DNA of 33,792 bases. It comes from Bacteroides_E sp964528875. GTDB taxonomy: Bacteria; Bacteroidota; Bacteroidia; Bacteroidales; Bacteroidaceae. The position numbers and the translations under genes are program-made. Positions 24,440 through 33,138 of the stretch are shown piece by piece (position 1 is the first letter of the stretch; the number at the start of each line of letters is the position of its first letter). The notes beneath the pieces were generated by a model. That model ran no database searches, had not been told where the DNA came from, and was given only the letters and a program-made list of their open reading frames with translations. The DNA lies in the NCBI GenBank assembly GCA_964528875.1, contig CAZGUI010000026.1, positions 1 to 33,792 of the forward strand, given 5' to 3'.

Positions 24440-25280
24440 AACACAATACATTATGATTGTTAGCAAAAATAAATATTGGCATTACCTATTGATAGCTTTT
24501 GCTGGTGCATTAATTAGTACTTGCCTTTCTAATAAAAAAAAGAAAAGTGAGATACAAATTAGAGATTATCAAACTATAATCAATGAGGGAACACTTAGAG
24601 TTGCTACTGAATATAACACTATTGCCTATTATGTTGACTCCGATTCTATTAAAGGATTTCATTATGAACTTATTAATGCTTTAACTAAAGAGAAAGGACT
24701 AAAAGTTCAAATAACCCCTTTGATGTCTGTTACCGACAGACTTCAAGGTCTACAAGAGGGTAAATTCGATTTAATAGCCTATGACATACCTACAACTTCC
24801 ATATTAAAAGACTCCATACTATTAACCACCCCAATCAATAGAAGTAAACAAGTTTTAGTACAGCGAAAACCAGTAGAAGGTGATACTACACCATTCATAA
24901 ATAACCAACTGGACTTGGCACATAAAACTTTACATGTGGTAGAAAATTCTCCGGCTTTATTACGCATAAATAATTTAAGTAATGAAATTGGAGACACTAT
25001 TTACACAAAGGAGATCAAGAAATATGGATCAGAACAACTCATGGCTTTAGTAGCCCATAAGGAAATTGATTATGCAGTCTGTAATGAAAACATTGCAGAA
25101 GCATTAATTGACTCCTTTCCTCAATTAGATATTAACACACAAATTAGTTTTACTCAGCTATATTCGTGGGCAGTAAATAAGAAATCTGTTGAACTAGCAG
25201 ATTCATTAAATACTTGGTTAGACTCTTATATGAACACCAAAGAATTTAAGAAGTTATATAATACCTACTATAATCGTTAA
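24432..25280 (+). CDS. Family 3 solute-binding-like protein (MltF N-domain type)
   Basis: A 282-residue exported protein with one N-terminal hydrophobic segment (about 18-32), possibly cleaved as a lipoprotein at C31, or retained as an anchor. The body is an SBP_bac_3 fold: EGTLRVATEYNTIAYYVDSDSIKGFHYELINALTKEKGLKVQI, then DRLQGLQEGKFDLIAYDIPTT, and a final STNTWLDSYMNTKEFKKLYNTYY-like helix. This resembles the regulatory N-domain of the lytic transglycosylase MltF, but the catalytic transglycosylase domain is missing. A role in sensing or binding amino acids or muropeptides is possible. The start at 24432 overlaps the porin stop; ATG 24453 is an alternative. Confidence 0.8.
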   Translation: MTKTQYIMIVSKNKYWHYLLIAFAGALISTCLSNKKKKSEIQIRDYQTIINEGTLRVATEYNTIAYYVDSDSIKGFHYELINALTKEKGLKVQITPLMSVTDRLQGLQEGKFDLIAYDIPTTSILKDSILLTTPINRSKQVLVQRKPVEGDTTPFINNQLDLAHKTLHVVENSPALLRINNLSNEIGDTIYTKEIKKYGSEQLMALVAHKEIDYAVCNENIAEALIDSFPQLDINTQISFTQLYSWAVNKKSVELADSLNTWLDSYMNTKEFKKLYNTYYNR

Positions 25281-26034
25281 TACTACAACCCTTATCTTCA
25301 TAAAATAAGCTTACTATATCAAGCGATAAATAAGAGTTCCGAAGAAAAACTAAGGAAAAGAGGAAAATTTAATCCTGAAAATCTCATTTTCTATCAAAAT
25401 AAATCTAAGACTCAGTTATATAGACAGTTGCACTCAAAACGGCAGCAGAACGTTCTATTGCTGTCCACCTTTTGTCGAAAAGAAAAACAGAAGAATTAGA
25501 GCTCACAAACAGGCTCATACAAATTCTAATAGAAGAAAAAAGTCTATATACCAAAATTGAAATTTGTTTAGCTTTACAAGAAGGCAAAGAAGAAACGGCT
25601 AAACTACTAATTGCATATCTAGGAAAAATCGGAGAAAATCAACATAAAAAAATCCCAAGTCGGTCTTCAAGGAAAAAGAGCTATCCCCTACCAGAGATAT
25701 AATAGCACGTACATTAGCTAAAATGGACACCTGTATATCTCCATTATTACATGATGAACTAATGAGTAATGATGAAGATAAGCTAGCGAAACTAATAGAT
25801 TCTATTGGATTTATGACTTTTTATAATAATCAATTAGCTTCAAAGAATCACTTTAATAAGTTATTGAACTTATATAACAAGACAGAAAACATATTGATTC
25901 AGTGGAAGCTAATCATCTGTTTCTCTGCTTTTCCCATAAAGCAATCAAAAGAAAAACTAAAAAGTATTATAAAAGAAAATAAACATTCTCTTTTAGTTGA
26001 AGAAGCAAATCGGTCATTAAAAATTATTGGGTAA
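25281..26034 (+). pseudogene. Frameshifted remnant of a helical, HEAT-repeat-like protein gene
   Basis: Three consecutive open stretches in different frames give one plausible helical protein. Stretch 1 (25281 to about 25420) encodes PYLHKISLLYQAINKSSEEKL-like sequence without a start codon. Stretch 2 (25424 to about 25650) encodes TVALKTAAERSIAVHLLSKR and later YTKIEICLALQEGKEETAKLL. Stretch 3 (about 25650-26034) encodes ELSPTRDIIARTLAKMD through to the stop. The second shift falls at a run of seven A near 25648-25654; eight A would restore the frame. Alternating helix pairs suggest HEAT or armadillo-like repeats, which is an inference. The first stretch is in the same frame as the preceding solute-binding gene's stop codon. 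The gene is probably inactive unless the shifts are sequencing errors. Confidence 0.6.
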
Positions 26035-26275
26035 GAGAAAAAAATAATTTTTATTTGTATTTCTATTCTTTGACAAAGAAATAGCAAACAGAGAATTATA
26101 ACATTATAAACAACAGTTAGAATGTTTATACTCTATTTATAACCCAGGCTCCTATTTTAAACTATTAAAGCACAATATTCTCTTTCCAGGTATTACGAAT
26201 AAAAAAAAAGTTTACATATGGTCAAAATTCCATTGATAAGTATTATTTTACATAGAATAAAGCTTGGGTTCATAT

Positions 26276-26283
26276 TATATTTG
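26276..26283 (+). promoter_or_regulatory. -7 box of the GH2 gene
   Basis: TATATTTG fits TAnnTTTG exactly. It ends 5 bases before an in-frame ATG (26289) and 35 bases before the ATG at 26319 used here. The preceding 240 bases after the gene remnant contain nothing else I can identify. Confidence 0.55.
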
Positions 26284-26318
26284 TCTAAATGATTATTCTT
26301 AAATTTAACATTTATAAA

Positions 26319-29318
26319 ATGAAAAAAAGACTAACCTTAATTTTATTTGCTGTTATTCTATGTATGAACATGAATGCAAGCATTGCTAAATCTGAAAGAG
26401 AAAAATACAATTTTAATTCTAATTGGAAAGTTTTAGTTGGTAATCCAAAAAATGCTGAACAAGAAAATTTCCAGGATGATAATTGGAAAAAAGTCACAAT
26501 ACCTTATGCTTGGAATGAAGATGATGCTTTTCGACTTGCAATTCATGAAATACGTACAGGTATAGCTTGGTATCGCAAACAATTTACGTTACCCTTAGAT
26601 AAAAAAGACAAGAAAATCATTCTTGAATTTGAAGGATTACGTCAAGCAGGTGAAGTTTACATTAATGGAAAAAAAATGATTCTTCACGAAAACGGTGTTA
26701 TGGCTTTTGGAATAGACATCACAAATGTGGTATATTTTGGAGATAAAGCGAACACCATTGCTGTAAAAACCGACAATTCATGGGATTACAAAGAGAAAGA
26801 ATCTGGGGTTAGGTTTCAGTGGAACGACAAGAATTTCAATGTACCATATGGAGGTTTAACAAAAAACATCATTCTTCATATAACCCCAAAAGTATATCAA
26901 ACACTCCCCTTATATAATAATTTAGGAACTACAGGAGTATATATATATCCCAGTGATATTAATATAGAAAAGAAAACAGCAGTAATTAATGCTGAGTCTG
27001 AAGTGAAAAACGAATCTGATACACCAAAACGTATACGATACTCCGTTTCCATAAAAGATATGGATGATAAACAAATAGCTAGTTTCTCAGGGCAAACTAA
27101 AACAGTACAACCAGGAGAAACTATTACCTTAACAGCATCCAAAAAAGTATCTAATTTAAATTTCTGGAGTTGGGGATATGGGTATCTTTATACTGTTACA
27201 ACTTCGTTATCAGAAAACAACAACGTTATTGATGCCGTAGAAACCAAAACAGGGTTTAGAAAAACACATTTTGGTGATGGTCTAGTAAAATTAAATGATC
27301 GTGTTATACAATTAAAAGGTTATGCCCAAAGAACAAGTAATGAGTGGCCTGCAATTGGTTTATCCGTTCCTGCTTGGCTTAGTGATTATTCAAATAGCAT
27401 GATTATTAAAGGGAATGGAAACTTCGTAAGATGGATGCATGTAACTCCATGGAAGCAAGATGTTGAGTCATCTGATAGAGTCGGGCTTATCCAAGTAATG
27501 CCAGCTGGTGATTCAGAAAAGGATGTATTCGACCACAGATGGGAACAACGTAAGCAATTAATGCGTGATGCTATTATCTACAATAAAAACAATCCTAGTA
27601 TTTTATTTTATGAGTGTGGAAATGAGTCTATATCAGAGGAGCATATGGCAGAAATGAAATCTATTCGAGATAAATATGATCCCAAAGGAGGTAGATCCAT
27701 TGGCTCAAGAGAAATGTTAGATATAGATATTGCTGAATGGGGAGGAGAAATGCTTTACATAAATAAAAGTGCAAAGCACCCTATGTTTGCGACAGAATAT
27801 TGTAGAGATGAGGGATTACGTAAATATTGGGATTCTTATTCTTTCCCTTATCACAGAGAAGGAGCAGGTCCACTTCATCGTGGTGCTGATGCTAGTATTT
27901 ATAATCACAACCAAGATATGTTTGCAGTTGAATTAATTCGCCGTTGGTTCGACTATTATGAAGCACGCCCAGGTACAGGAACGCGTGTAAGTTCCGGAGG
28001 AGCTAAAATTATATTTTCAGACTCTAATACACATTTTAGAGGAGAAGAAAATTACCGTCGCAGTGGAGTAACTGACCCTATGCGTATACCAAAAGATGCC
28101 TATTTTACTCATGAAGTAATGTGGGATGGATGGGTAGACTTAGATAATTATCACACCCATATTATCGGACACTGGAATTACCCTCATAACGGTACAAAAG
28201 ATCGTAGTACAGTTAAAGACATATATGTTGTTTCTGCTGCTCCTGTAGTTAAGTTATTTCTAAACGATAAGTCTATTGGTGAAGCAGTAAAAACACATCA
28301 ATTCTTAAATACATTTAAAGATATAACATATGAGCCAGGAACATTAGTGGCCATTAGTTACGATGAGAATGGTAAAGAGCTCAGTAACGATAAGCTTGAA
28401 ACTGTAGGAAATCCTGTTGCAATTAGAATGCAAGCGATTACTTCTCCTAATGGCATGCTTGCAGATGGAGCAGATTTAGCACTTATTGAAGTCGAAGTTG
28501 TTGATTCTGAAGGACGTAGATGTCCACTTAATAATGATGTCATAAACTTTGAGATTGATGGTCCTGCAGAATGGAGGGGAGGAATTGCTCAAGGTCCTGA
28601 TAACTTCATATTATCTAAACGCTTACCTGTTGAATGTGGTGTTAATAGGGTATTGGTTCGTTCAACTACTCAATCAGGAAAAATCACAGTAAAAGCTAGC
28701 TCTGGTATACTAACACCTGCTACGATTCAAATTGAAACTACGCCTATTACAGTAAATAGTGGTTTAGGTGAGCTTTTCCCTGGAAACAATTTACCTTCGT
28801 ATCTAGAGAAGGGACCAACACCTAAAAGTCCATCATTTAAAACTAGCCGCATAGCTATACCTATAAAATCAGCAACAGCTGGTTCTAATCAAGATATCGT
28901 TTCACGAAGCTATGATGATAATGAGTTATCGGAATGGCATAATGATGGTAGATTGAATAATGCTTGGATTACATATAAACTAAATAAAAAAGCTAATATC
29001 AATCAAGTATCCATGAAATTGACTGGTTTTAGACGTCGTTCATATCCTATAGAGATATATGCAGGAAAAGATTTAGTATGGAGTGGAATGACTGAAAAAA
29101 GTTTAGGGTATACAACAGTAGGTATTAAAGAAACAAACACAGATGAGATTACAATAAAGCTAAAAGGATCAACAGAGGAATCTGAAGCTTTCAGTCAAAT
29201 CATAGAACTTGTACAGCCTGTGGCTAATGACATGGATCTTCTTAAAGCAAAAGATGGAGATAAGACCGGCAATGAATTAAGAATAATTGAGATAGAGTTT
29301 TATGAAAAGGCTAAATAA
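26319..29318 (+). CDS. Glycoside hydrolase family 2, beta-galactosidase-like, with C-terminal carbohydrate-binding-like domain
   Basis: A 999-residue exported enzyme. The ATG at 26319 gives a clean signal peptide (MKKRLTLILFAVILCMNMNASIA); an in-frame ATG at 26289 would add ten residues. Domains in order are a GH2 sugar-binding jelly roll (about 30-190), Ig-like domain (about 200-310), TIM barrel (about 320-590) with acid/base E436 in ECGNES and candidate nucleophile E493 in ATEYCRDEG, a DUF4982/Ig-like region (about 610-800), and a C-terminal F5/8-type-C-like region (about 850-995). It should cleave beta-galactosides or related beta-linked sugars from a polysaccharide. The GH105 gene downstream suggests a uronate-rich glycan such as rhamnogalacturonan or ulvan; this is inference. 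A strong terminator follows. Confidence 0.9.
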   Translation: MKKRLTLILFAVILCMNMNASIAKSEREKYNFNSNWKVLVGNPKNAEQENFQDDNWKKVTIPYAWNEDDAFRLAIHEIRTGIAWYRKQFTLPLDKKDKKIILEFEGLRQAGEVYINGKKMILHENGVMAFGIDITNVVYFGDKANTIAVKTDNSWDYKEKESGVRFQWNDKNFNVPYGGLTKNIILHITPKVYQTLPLYNNLGTTGVYIYPSDINIEKKTAVINAESEVKNESDTPKRIRYSVSIKDMDDKQIASFSGQTKTVQPGETITLTASKKVSNLNFWSWGYGYLYTVTTSLSENNNVIDAVETKTGFRKTHFGDGLVKLNDRVIQLKGYAQRTSNEWPAIGLSVPAWLSDYSNSMIIKGNGNFVRWMHVTPWKQDVESSDRVGLIQVMPAGDSEKDVFDHRWEQRKQLMRDAIIYNKNNPSILFYECGNESISEEHMAEMKSIRDKYDPKGGRSIGSREMLDIDIAEWGGEMLYINKSAKHPMFATEYCRDEGLRKYWDSYSFPYHREGAGPLHRGADASIYNHNQDMFAVELIRRWFDYYEARPGTGTRVSSGGAKIIFSDSNTHFRGEENYRRSGVTDPMRIPKDAYFTHEVMWDGWVDLDNYHTHIIGHWNYPHNGTKDRSTVKDIYVVSAAPVVKLFLNDKSIGEAVKTHQFLNTFKDITYEPGTLVAISYDENGKELSNDKLETVGNPVAIRMQAITSPNGMLADGADLALIEVEVVDSEGRRCPLNNDVINFEIDGPAEWRGGIAQGPDNFILSKRLPVECGVNRVLVRSTTQSGKITVKASSGILTPATIQIETTPITVNSGLGELFPGNNLPSYLEKGPTPKSPSFKTSRIAIPIKSATAGSNQDIVSRSYDDNELSEWHNDGRLNNAWITYKLNKKANINQVSMKLTGFRRRSYPIEIYAGKDLVWSGMTEKSLGYTTVGIKETNTDEITIKLKGSTEESEAFSQIIELVQPVANDMDLLKAKDGDKTGNELRIIEIEFYEKAK

Positions 29319-29353
29319 GTAAAATAATTTTCAGAAAGAAACAAATGCTTAAA

Positions 29354-29405
29354 TTATAAAAACGCCCCTAAAGTTGAAATATAAGCTTTAGGGGCGTTTT
29401 TATAA
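29354..29405. terminator. Strong bidirectional intrinsic terminator after GH2
   Basis: A perfect 20-bp stem (29354-29373 with 29386-29405) with core AACGCCCCTAAAG/CTTTAGGGGCGTT and a 12-base loop, flanked by A- and T-runs. It should separate GH2 from GH105 transcription. The following 285 bases (29406-29690) are A+T-rich, with no gene and no clear -7 box. Confidence 0.9.
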
Positions 29406-29690
29406 TTCAAAAGAATAATTTAATAAATATTACTTTTAAAGAATAAATTCATCACTAAATAATATTTAAATAAAATTTCAGATATGTATAAAGATATATT
29501 TTTTGCTAACTCTAAATTATAGAAAGAATAGCAACATTATATAAAGATTGAAGCAAAATAACCAATGGTCTCCATTGATTAGTATTAAAAGAGATGTCAA
29601 TAATATACTTTGATTATAGCTTATAGCAACTATTATTCAATAAAATAATTCTTCTTTATCTATTAGAAACTTAAACCAATAATTTAATAT

Positions 29691-30929
29691 ATGAAACTGA
29701 AAATCTTAATTGTCATTTTTGCTATTATAGGGAGTTTTACATTTATAAGTTGTAATAATAAAACCTCAAAAGAGTCAGAAGAATACACTCCATTATCACA
29801 AGAAGAGCTCAACCAACCTTTATCTAAAAAGGAAATTATAAAGATAGCAACTTTAGTTAATGACTATTTTATGACAAAATATCCTGATGTAGGAGCTCCT
29901 TCATATGTAGGTGGTAAACAAAGAGATAGCAAAATTTGGACACGAGGTGTATACTATTCGGGATTATTAGCATTACACAAACAAGAACCTAACTCCAAGT
30001 GGTTAAATTACGCTTTAGATTGGGCTAATTTTCATAACTGGAAAGCAGGTATTGATAATGCGAGTAGACATGCTGACTATCAATGCTGTGGGCAAGCATA
30101 TCTAGACTTATATATGTTAGATATTTCTCAAACAGAAAGAAAAGATCACATAAAAGAGTTGATTGATGATATGTTGGCTACTGATAAAATTGATGATTGG
30201 CATTGGGTAGATGCTTTGTATATGGCTATGCCAATATTTGCACAACTAGGATCAATTGAAAATGATAGTCGTTATTTTGAACGAATGTATGAAATGTATA
30301 TGTACACTCGTAATCAACAAGGAGGAGAAGATAAAGGCGGTGGAAAACCTTTATTTAACGAAGCGGATGGATTGTGGTATAGAGACTATCTTTACGATCC
30401 ACCGTATGTAGATTTAGTAGAAAAAGATAAACCTTGTTATTGGTCACGTGGCAATGGATGGGCATATGCTGCTTTAGCTAGAGTTTTTCAGTATTCTTCA
30501 AATGATTTACCACATAAAAATCAATATATAGAAGATTTTAAATTGATGTCTGAGTCATTAATTAACTGTCAAAGATCGGATGGATTTTGGAGCGTAAGCT
30601 TAGCTGCTCCTTCTAACACAGGAGATCCTCTTTCACCCGGACCTGAAACATCTGGAACAGCACTATTTATTGCGGGTATGGCATATGGTATTAATACAGG
30701 TATTTTAGATTATGATACATATCTACCTGCAGTTGTTAAAGGGTGGAATGCATTATGTAAAATATCTGTTCAAAAGAATACCGGTTTACTTGGTTATGTA
30801 CAAGGAGCTGGTTCAGAACCTGAACATGGACAACCTACACAAGCGAATAAAGTTCCTGATTTTGAGGATTTTGGTATAGGATGTTTTTTGTTAGCTGCTG
30901 CTGAAGTTTATCAGTTGGCAAACAATTAA
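29691..30929 (+). CDS. GH88/GH105 unsaturated glycuronyl hydrolase, lipoprotein
   Basis: A 412-residue lipoprotein with signal MKLKILIVIFAIIGSFTFIS and lipid-modified C21. The (alpha/alpha)6-barrel shows family motifs: WTRGVYYSGLLALH (about 83-96), DDWHWVDALYMAMP (about 168-181) with likely catalytic D174, PCYWSRGNGWAYAALARV (about 248-265), SGTALFIAGMAYGI, and a C-terminal DFGIGCFLLAAAEVYQL. GH105 enzymes hydrate the unsaturated uronic acid left at the non-reducing end by polysaccharide lyases and release it; GH88 is the close alternative. The gene is downstream of the GH2 enzyme but behind a strong terminator, so it is likely expressed on its own. No lyase, SusC or SusD is visible in this window. 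Confidence 0.9.
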   Translation: MKLKILIVIFAIIGSFTFISCNNKTSKESEEYTPLSQEELNQPLSKKEIIKIATLVNDYFMTKYPDVGAPSYVGGKQRDSKIWTRGVYYSGLLALHKQEPNSKWLNYALDWANFHNWKAGIDNASRHADYQCCGQAYLDLYMLDISQTERKDHIKELIDDMLATDKIDDWHWVDALYMAMPIFAQLGSIENDSRYFERMYEMYMYTRNQQGGEDKGGGKPLFNEADGLWYRDYLYDPPYVDLVEKDKPCYWSRGNGWAYAALARVFQYSSNDLPHKNQYIEDFKLMSESLINCQRSDGFWSVSLAAPSNTGDPLSPGPETSGTALFIAGMAYGINTGILDYDTYLPAVVKGWNALCKISVQKNTGLLGYVQGAGSEPEHGQPTQANKVPDFEDFGIGCFLLAAAEVYQLANN

Positions 30930-31033
30930 TATTTGTATAATTTTAGTATTCTCCGGAAAATTCATCCAGAGTTTAGAAATAATACATTTTGAAAAGGGAC
31001 TCTCACTCTAAGTGTATGATTTCCTGGAATTTG

Positions 31034-31069
31034 GGTTAGATTTTATTCTTAGATTCTAACCTTTTTTTT
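31034..31069 (+). terminator. Candidate intrinsic terminator of GH105
   Basis: GGTTAGA (31034-31040) pairs with TCTAACC (31055-31061), followed by eight T. It lies about 100 bases after the GH105 stop and overlaps the 3' end of the transposase remnant on the other strand. Confidence 0.65.
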
Positions 31070-31258
31070 GTATAATATCAAGAACAGATTTAAGATCACT
31101 CCCCAATTTCTAATGGCCATCGACCACTTCTTGGTTACTTTTCCAACTGTTAAATATACTGATTTCATAACAGCTTAATCGGTTGGGAACGATAATTTAT
31201 TAATAGCTTTCATGTCTTGAGTAAAAGCTTTTTTATCTTTCCAAACCACATACATACC
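31049..31258 (-). pseudogene. Remnant of an IS256 (mutator-type) transposase
   Basis: The minus strand from 31258 encodes GMYVVWKDKKAFTQDMKAIN, which resembles the IS256-family segment after the second catalytic aspartate. It then jumps to LSFPTD, a stop codon (31175-31177), AVMKSVYLTVGKVTKKWSMA and IRNWGVILNLFLILYKKKVRI with the normal C-terminal stop at 31049-31051. All pieces are in one frame. About 100 residues between KAIN and LSFPTD, including the catalytic glutamate region, are deleted, and the N-terminal two thirds are gone. This is a decayed insertion-sequence fragment with no activity. The assignment rests on recognised C-terminal family motifs (KKWSM..RNW). Confidence 0.75.
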
Positions 31259-31262
31259 TTTA

Positions 31263-31398
31263 TTGTCCGATAAAATATGGATCTTTGCTCATGGCTGATA
31301 TTTTATAATTCAAAAATAATATAAGCCAAAAAGGTCGAGTTCTCAAAGCGTTGAGATACCTCGACCTTACTTTTTTAGAAAAAACTTTTATCGGACAA
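31263..31398. repeat. Inverted-repeat pair bounding a MITE-like segment
   Basis: TTGTCCGATAAAA (31263-31275) is repeated in perfect inverted form as TTTTATCGGACAA (31386-31398). With the four bases outside each arm (CTTT / AAAG) and one mismatch the match extends to 18 bases. The enclosed 110 bases hold no reading frame but contain the hairpin at 31331-31376. The ends look like terminal inverted repeats of a short non-autonomous element. A target-site duplication is not evident. Confidence 0.55.
31331..31376 (+). terminator. Hairpin with T-run inside the inverted-repeat segment
   Basis: AAGGTCGAG (31331-31339) pairs with CTCGACCTT (31360-31368), with an inner TCTCAA/TTGAGA stem (31341-31346 and 31351-31356), then a run of six T (31371-31376). 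It has terminator form on the plus strand but no gene directly before it. Confidence 0.65.
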
Positions 31399-31430
31399 CA
31401 AAGCTTTAGAAGTCTTAACGCACATATAAT

Positions 31431-31478
31431 TATAAAAAGGGTGCTATAAGCATAAAACTTACTAGCACCCTTTTTATA
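31431..31478 (-). terminator. Intrinsic terminator of the ftsK-lolA-trxB run
   Basis: A perfect 16-bp stem (31431-31446 with 31463-31478) with core AGGGTGCTA/TAGCACCCT; A- and T-rich ends allow termination in either direction. It begins 15 bases after the trxB stop. Confidence 0.88.
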
Positions 31479-31493
31479 GTCACATTTTTATTT

Positions 31494-32441
31494 CTATAAA
31501 TCATTCGCTGATAAGTAGCGCTCTGCTTCCATAGCAGCCTTACACCCACTTGCAGCAGCAGTAACTGCTTGTCTGTATATTGAATCAGCAACATCACCTG
31601 CAGCATATACACCTGGTATTTTTGTTATCGGTGTACCGGGTTCTGTGATAATGTATCCCACCTCATCGGTTTCTAAATAAGGTTTAAACACCTCCGAGTT
31701 TGGTGTGTGTCCAATAGCTAAAAAGAATCCTGCAATGGGAAGATCATAGGTTTTCTCATCAGCTTCTCCTTTTTTGTAAACTAACTTCACGCCTTCAACT
31801 CCGTTATTTCCATACAGACCAATGGCATTATGCTCATATAAAACTTCTATGTTTTTATTCTTTGCTACACGATCTTGCATTATTTTTGAAGCTCTTAAGT
31901 GATCTTTTCTAACAATCATATACACCTTTGAAGCTAAACTTGCTAGATACAATGCCTCTTCACAAGCAGTATCTCCTCCTCCAACTACAGCAACCTCTTG
32001 GTTACGATAGAAAAAACCATCACATGTCGCACAAGCACTAACTCCCATGCCTGAGTATTTAACTTCATCCTCTAATCCTAAATATTTGGCTGTAGCTCCA
32101 GTTGCAATAATCAAGACATCTGTTTCTATCACTTTTTTCTCATCGATAGTCACACGATAAGGTGCCTGTGACAAATCAGAACTAGTGGCTAAACCAAAAC
32201 GAATATTTGCACCAAAACGCTCTGCTTGTTGTTTCAAGTCGCCCATTAATTCTCCGCCACTAATTGATTGAGGATAACCGGGAAAGTTTTCCACATCCGT
32301 GGTAGTAGTTAACTGACCTCCAGGCTGTAAACCTTCATATAATACAGGGCTCAAATTTGCTCTTCCTGCATAAATAGCAGCAGTATATCCTGCTGGCCCT
32401 GACCCGATGATTAAACATCTTACTTTTTCTATATCACTCAT
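31494..32441 (-). CDS. trxB: Thioredoxin-disulfide reductase
   Basis: A 315-residue cytoplasmic flavoenzyme that passes electrons from NADPH to thioredoxin. It has the FAD-binding GSGPAGYTAAIYAGRA (about 13-28), redox-active C137-A-T-C140 in SACATCDG, the NADPH-binding GGGDTACEEA (about 154-163), and the C-terminal FAD motif GVYAAGDVAD. The length is normal. It follows the LolA-like gene by 33 bases and is the last gene of the run, ending at a strong terminator. The thioredoxin-like lipoprotein at 10662 is a possible but unproven indirect partner. Confidence 0.97.
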   Translation of the reverse strand: MSDIEKVRCLIIGSGPAGYTAAIYAGRANLSPVLYEGLQPGGQLTTTTDVENFPGYPQSISGGELMGDLKQQAERFGANIRFGLATSSDLSQAPYRVTIDEKKVIETDVLIIATGATAKYLGLEDEVKYSGMGVSACATCDGFFYRNQEVAVVGGGDTACEEALYLASLASKVYMIVRKDHLRASKIMQDRVAKNKNIEVLYEHNAIGLYGNNGVEGVKLVYKKGEADEKTYDLPIAGFFLAIGHTPNSEVFKPYLETDEVGYIITEPGTPITKIPGVYAAGDVADSIYRQAVTAAASGCKAAMEAERYLSANDL

Positions 32442-32474
32442 TTCTATTGTTTTATTTAATTATTCTTAATGTTA

Positions 32475-33116
32475 TTACCTTAAATCAATGACATCAACCA
32501 AGGGATATTTTGACTCATCAAACTGAAAATAGGAACGATCATATTTTTTATTCAAATGATATTCTTTCACTGTAATCTCTGTCTCTGTCCTATCTTGAAG
32601 CCTAACTTTTAGATACAGAGGTAAATGACTTGTCTTATCTATATATAATACAACAGACTCAATATCTCGATCTTTCTTTAAGCTTCTCAAAAGCACCTCC
32701 ACAACTTGCTTCGACTTATAGTTGGTGGTATTACCTATGGCGTAGGAAAAACCTTTTTTATAACTTAAAAGTAAGCGATAAGGATTGATAGACTCCAACT
32801 CCTCTTCAGTAGGATTTATAATATTAACCTCTTCGTTGACTAACAAATAACTCCACTGTGTTTTTCCATCAAACCAACTTTTCAAATCGGGAGTTTCCAA
32901 TTTAAAACAATCTTCTTGTAGAAATAAAAGTCCATTCGACTTATCTACAAAACGTTGATCTTTTGTTGTTACTACAGTAAAACTAACCTGAACGCCTCCA
33001 CTAGAATGGATTTGCTCAGCTGTTTGGTCTAGTATTTTACGAGCTTGTTTGGATTGTTGTCCCCATAATGTACTCACTAAAAGAAACAACACAACAGTAC
33101 TAACTATTCGTTTCAT
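32475..33116 (-). CDS. LolA-like outer-membrane lipoprotein carrier
   Basis: A 213-residue periplasmic protein with signal peptide MKRIVSTVVLFLLVSTLWG-Q. The body matches the LolA/LolB-like fold: amphipathic start QARKILDQTAEQIHSSGGVQVSFTV, then alternating strands with GLLFLQEDCFKLETPDLKSWFDGKTQWSYLLVNEEVNIINPT, and a final Y..FDESKYPLVDVIDLR. LolA shuttles lipoproteins from the inner to the outer membrane. An earlier in-frame ATG (33131) would add five residues before the signal peptide; I prefer 33116. The gene begins 22 bases after ftsK and is co-oriented with it and trxB, an order common in Bacteroidales. Confidence 0.88.
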   Translation of the reverse strand: MKRIVSTVVLFLLVSTLWGQQSKQARKILDQTAEQIHSSGGVQVSFTVVTTKDQRFVDKSNGLLFLQEDCFKLETPDLKSWFDGKTQWSYLLVNEEVNIINPTEEELESINPYRLLLSYKKGFSYAIGNTTNYKSKQVVEVLLRSLKKDRDIESVVLYIDKTSHLPLYLKVRLQDRTETEITVKEYHLNKKYDRSYFQFDESKYPLVDVIDLR

Positions 33117-33138
33117 CGTACCTATTAACATCTATAGA

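Noticed and set aside
25278..25300. Solute-binding gene originally longer, with the TAA a nonsense mutation
   Set aside because: The downstream frame is open, but the binding domain already ends at its normal C-terminal helix and the following sequence does not resemble a transglycosylase domain.
31258..31403. Complete insertion sequence
   Set aside because: There is no full transposase frame between the inverted repeats, and no target-site duplication is evident.
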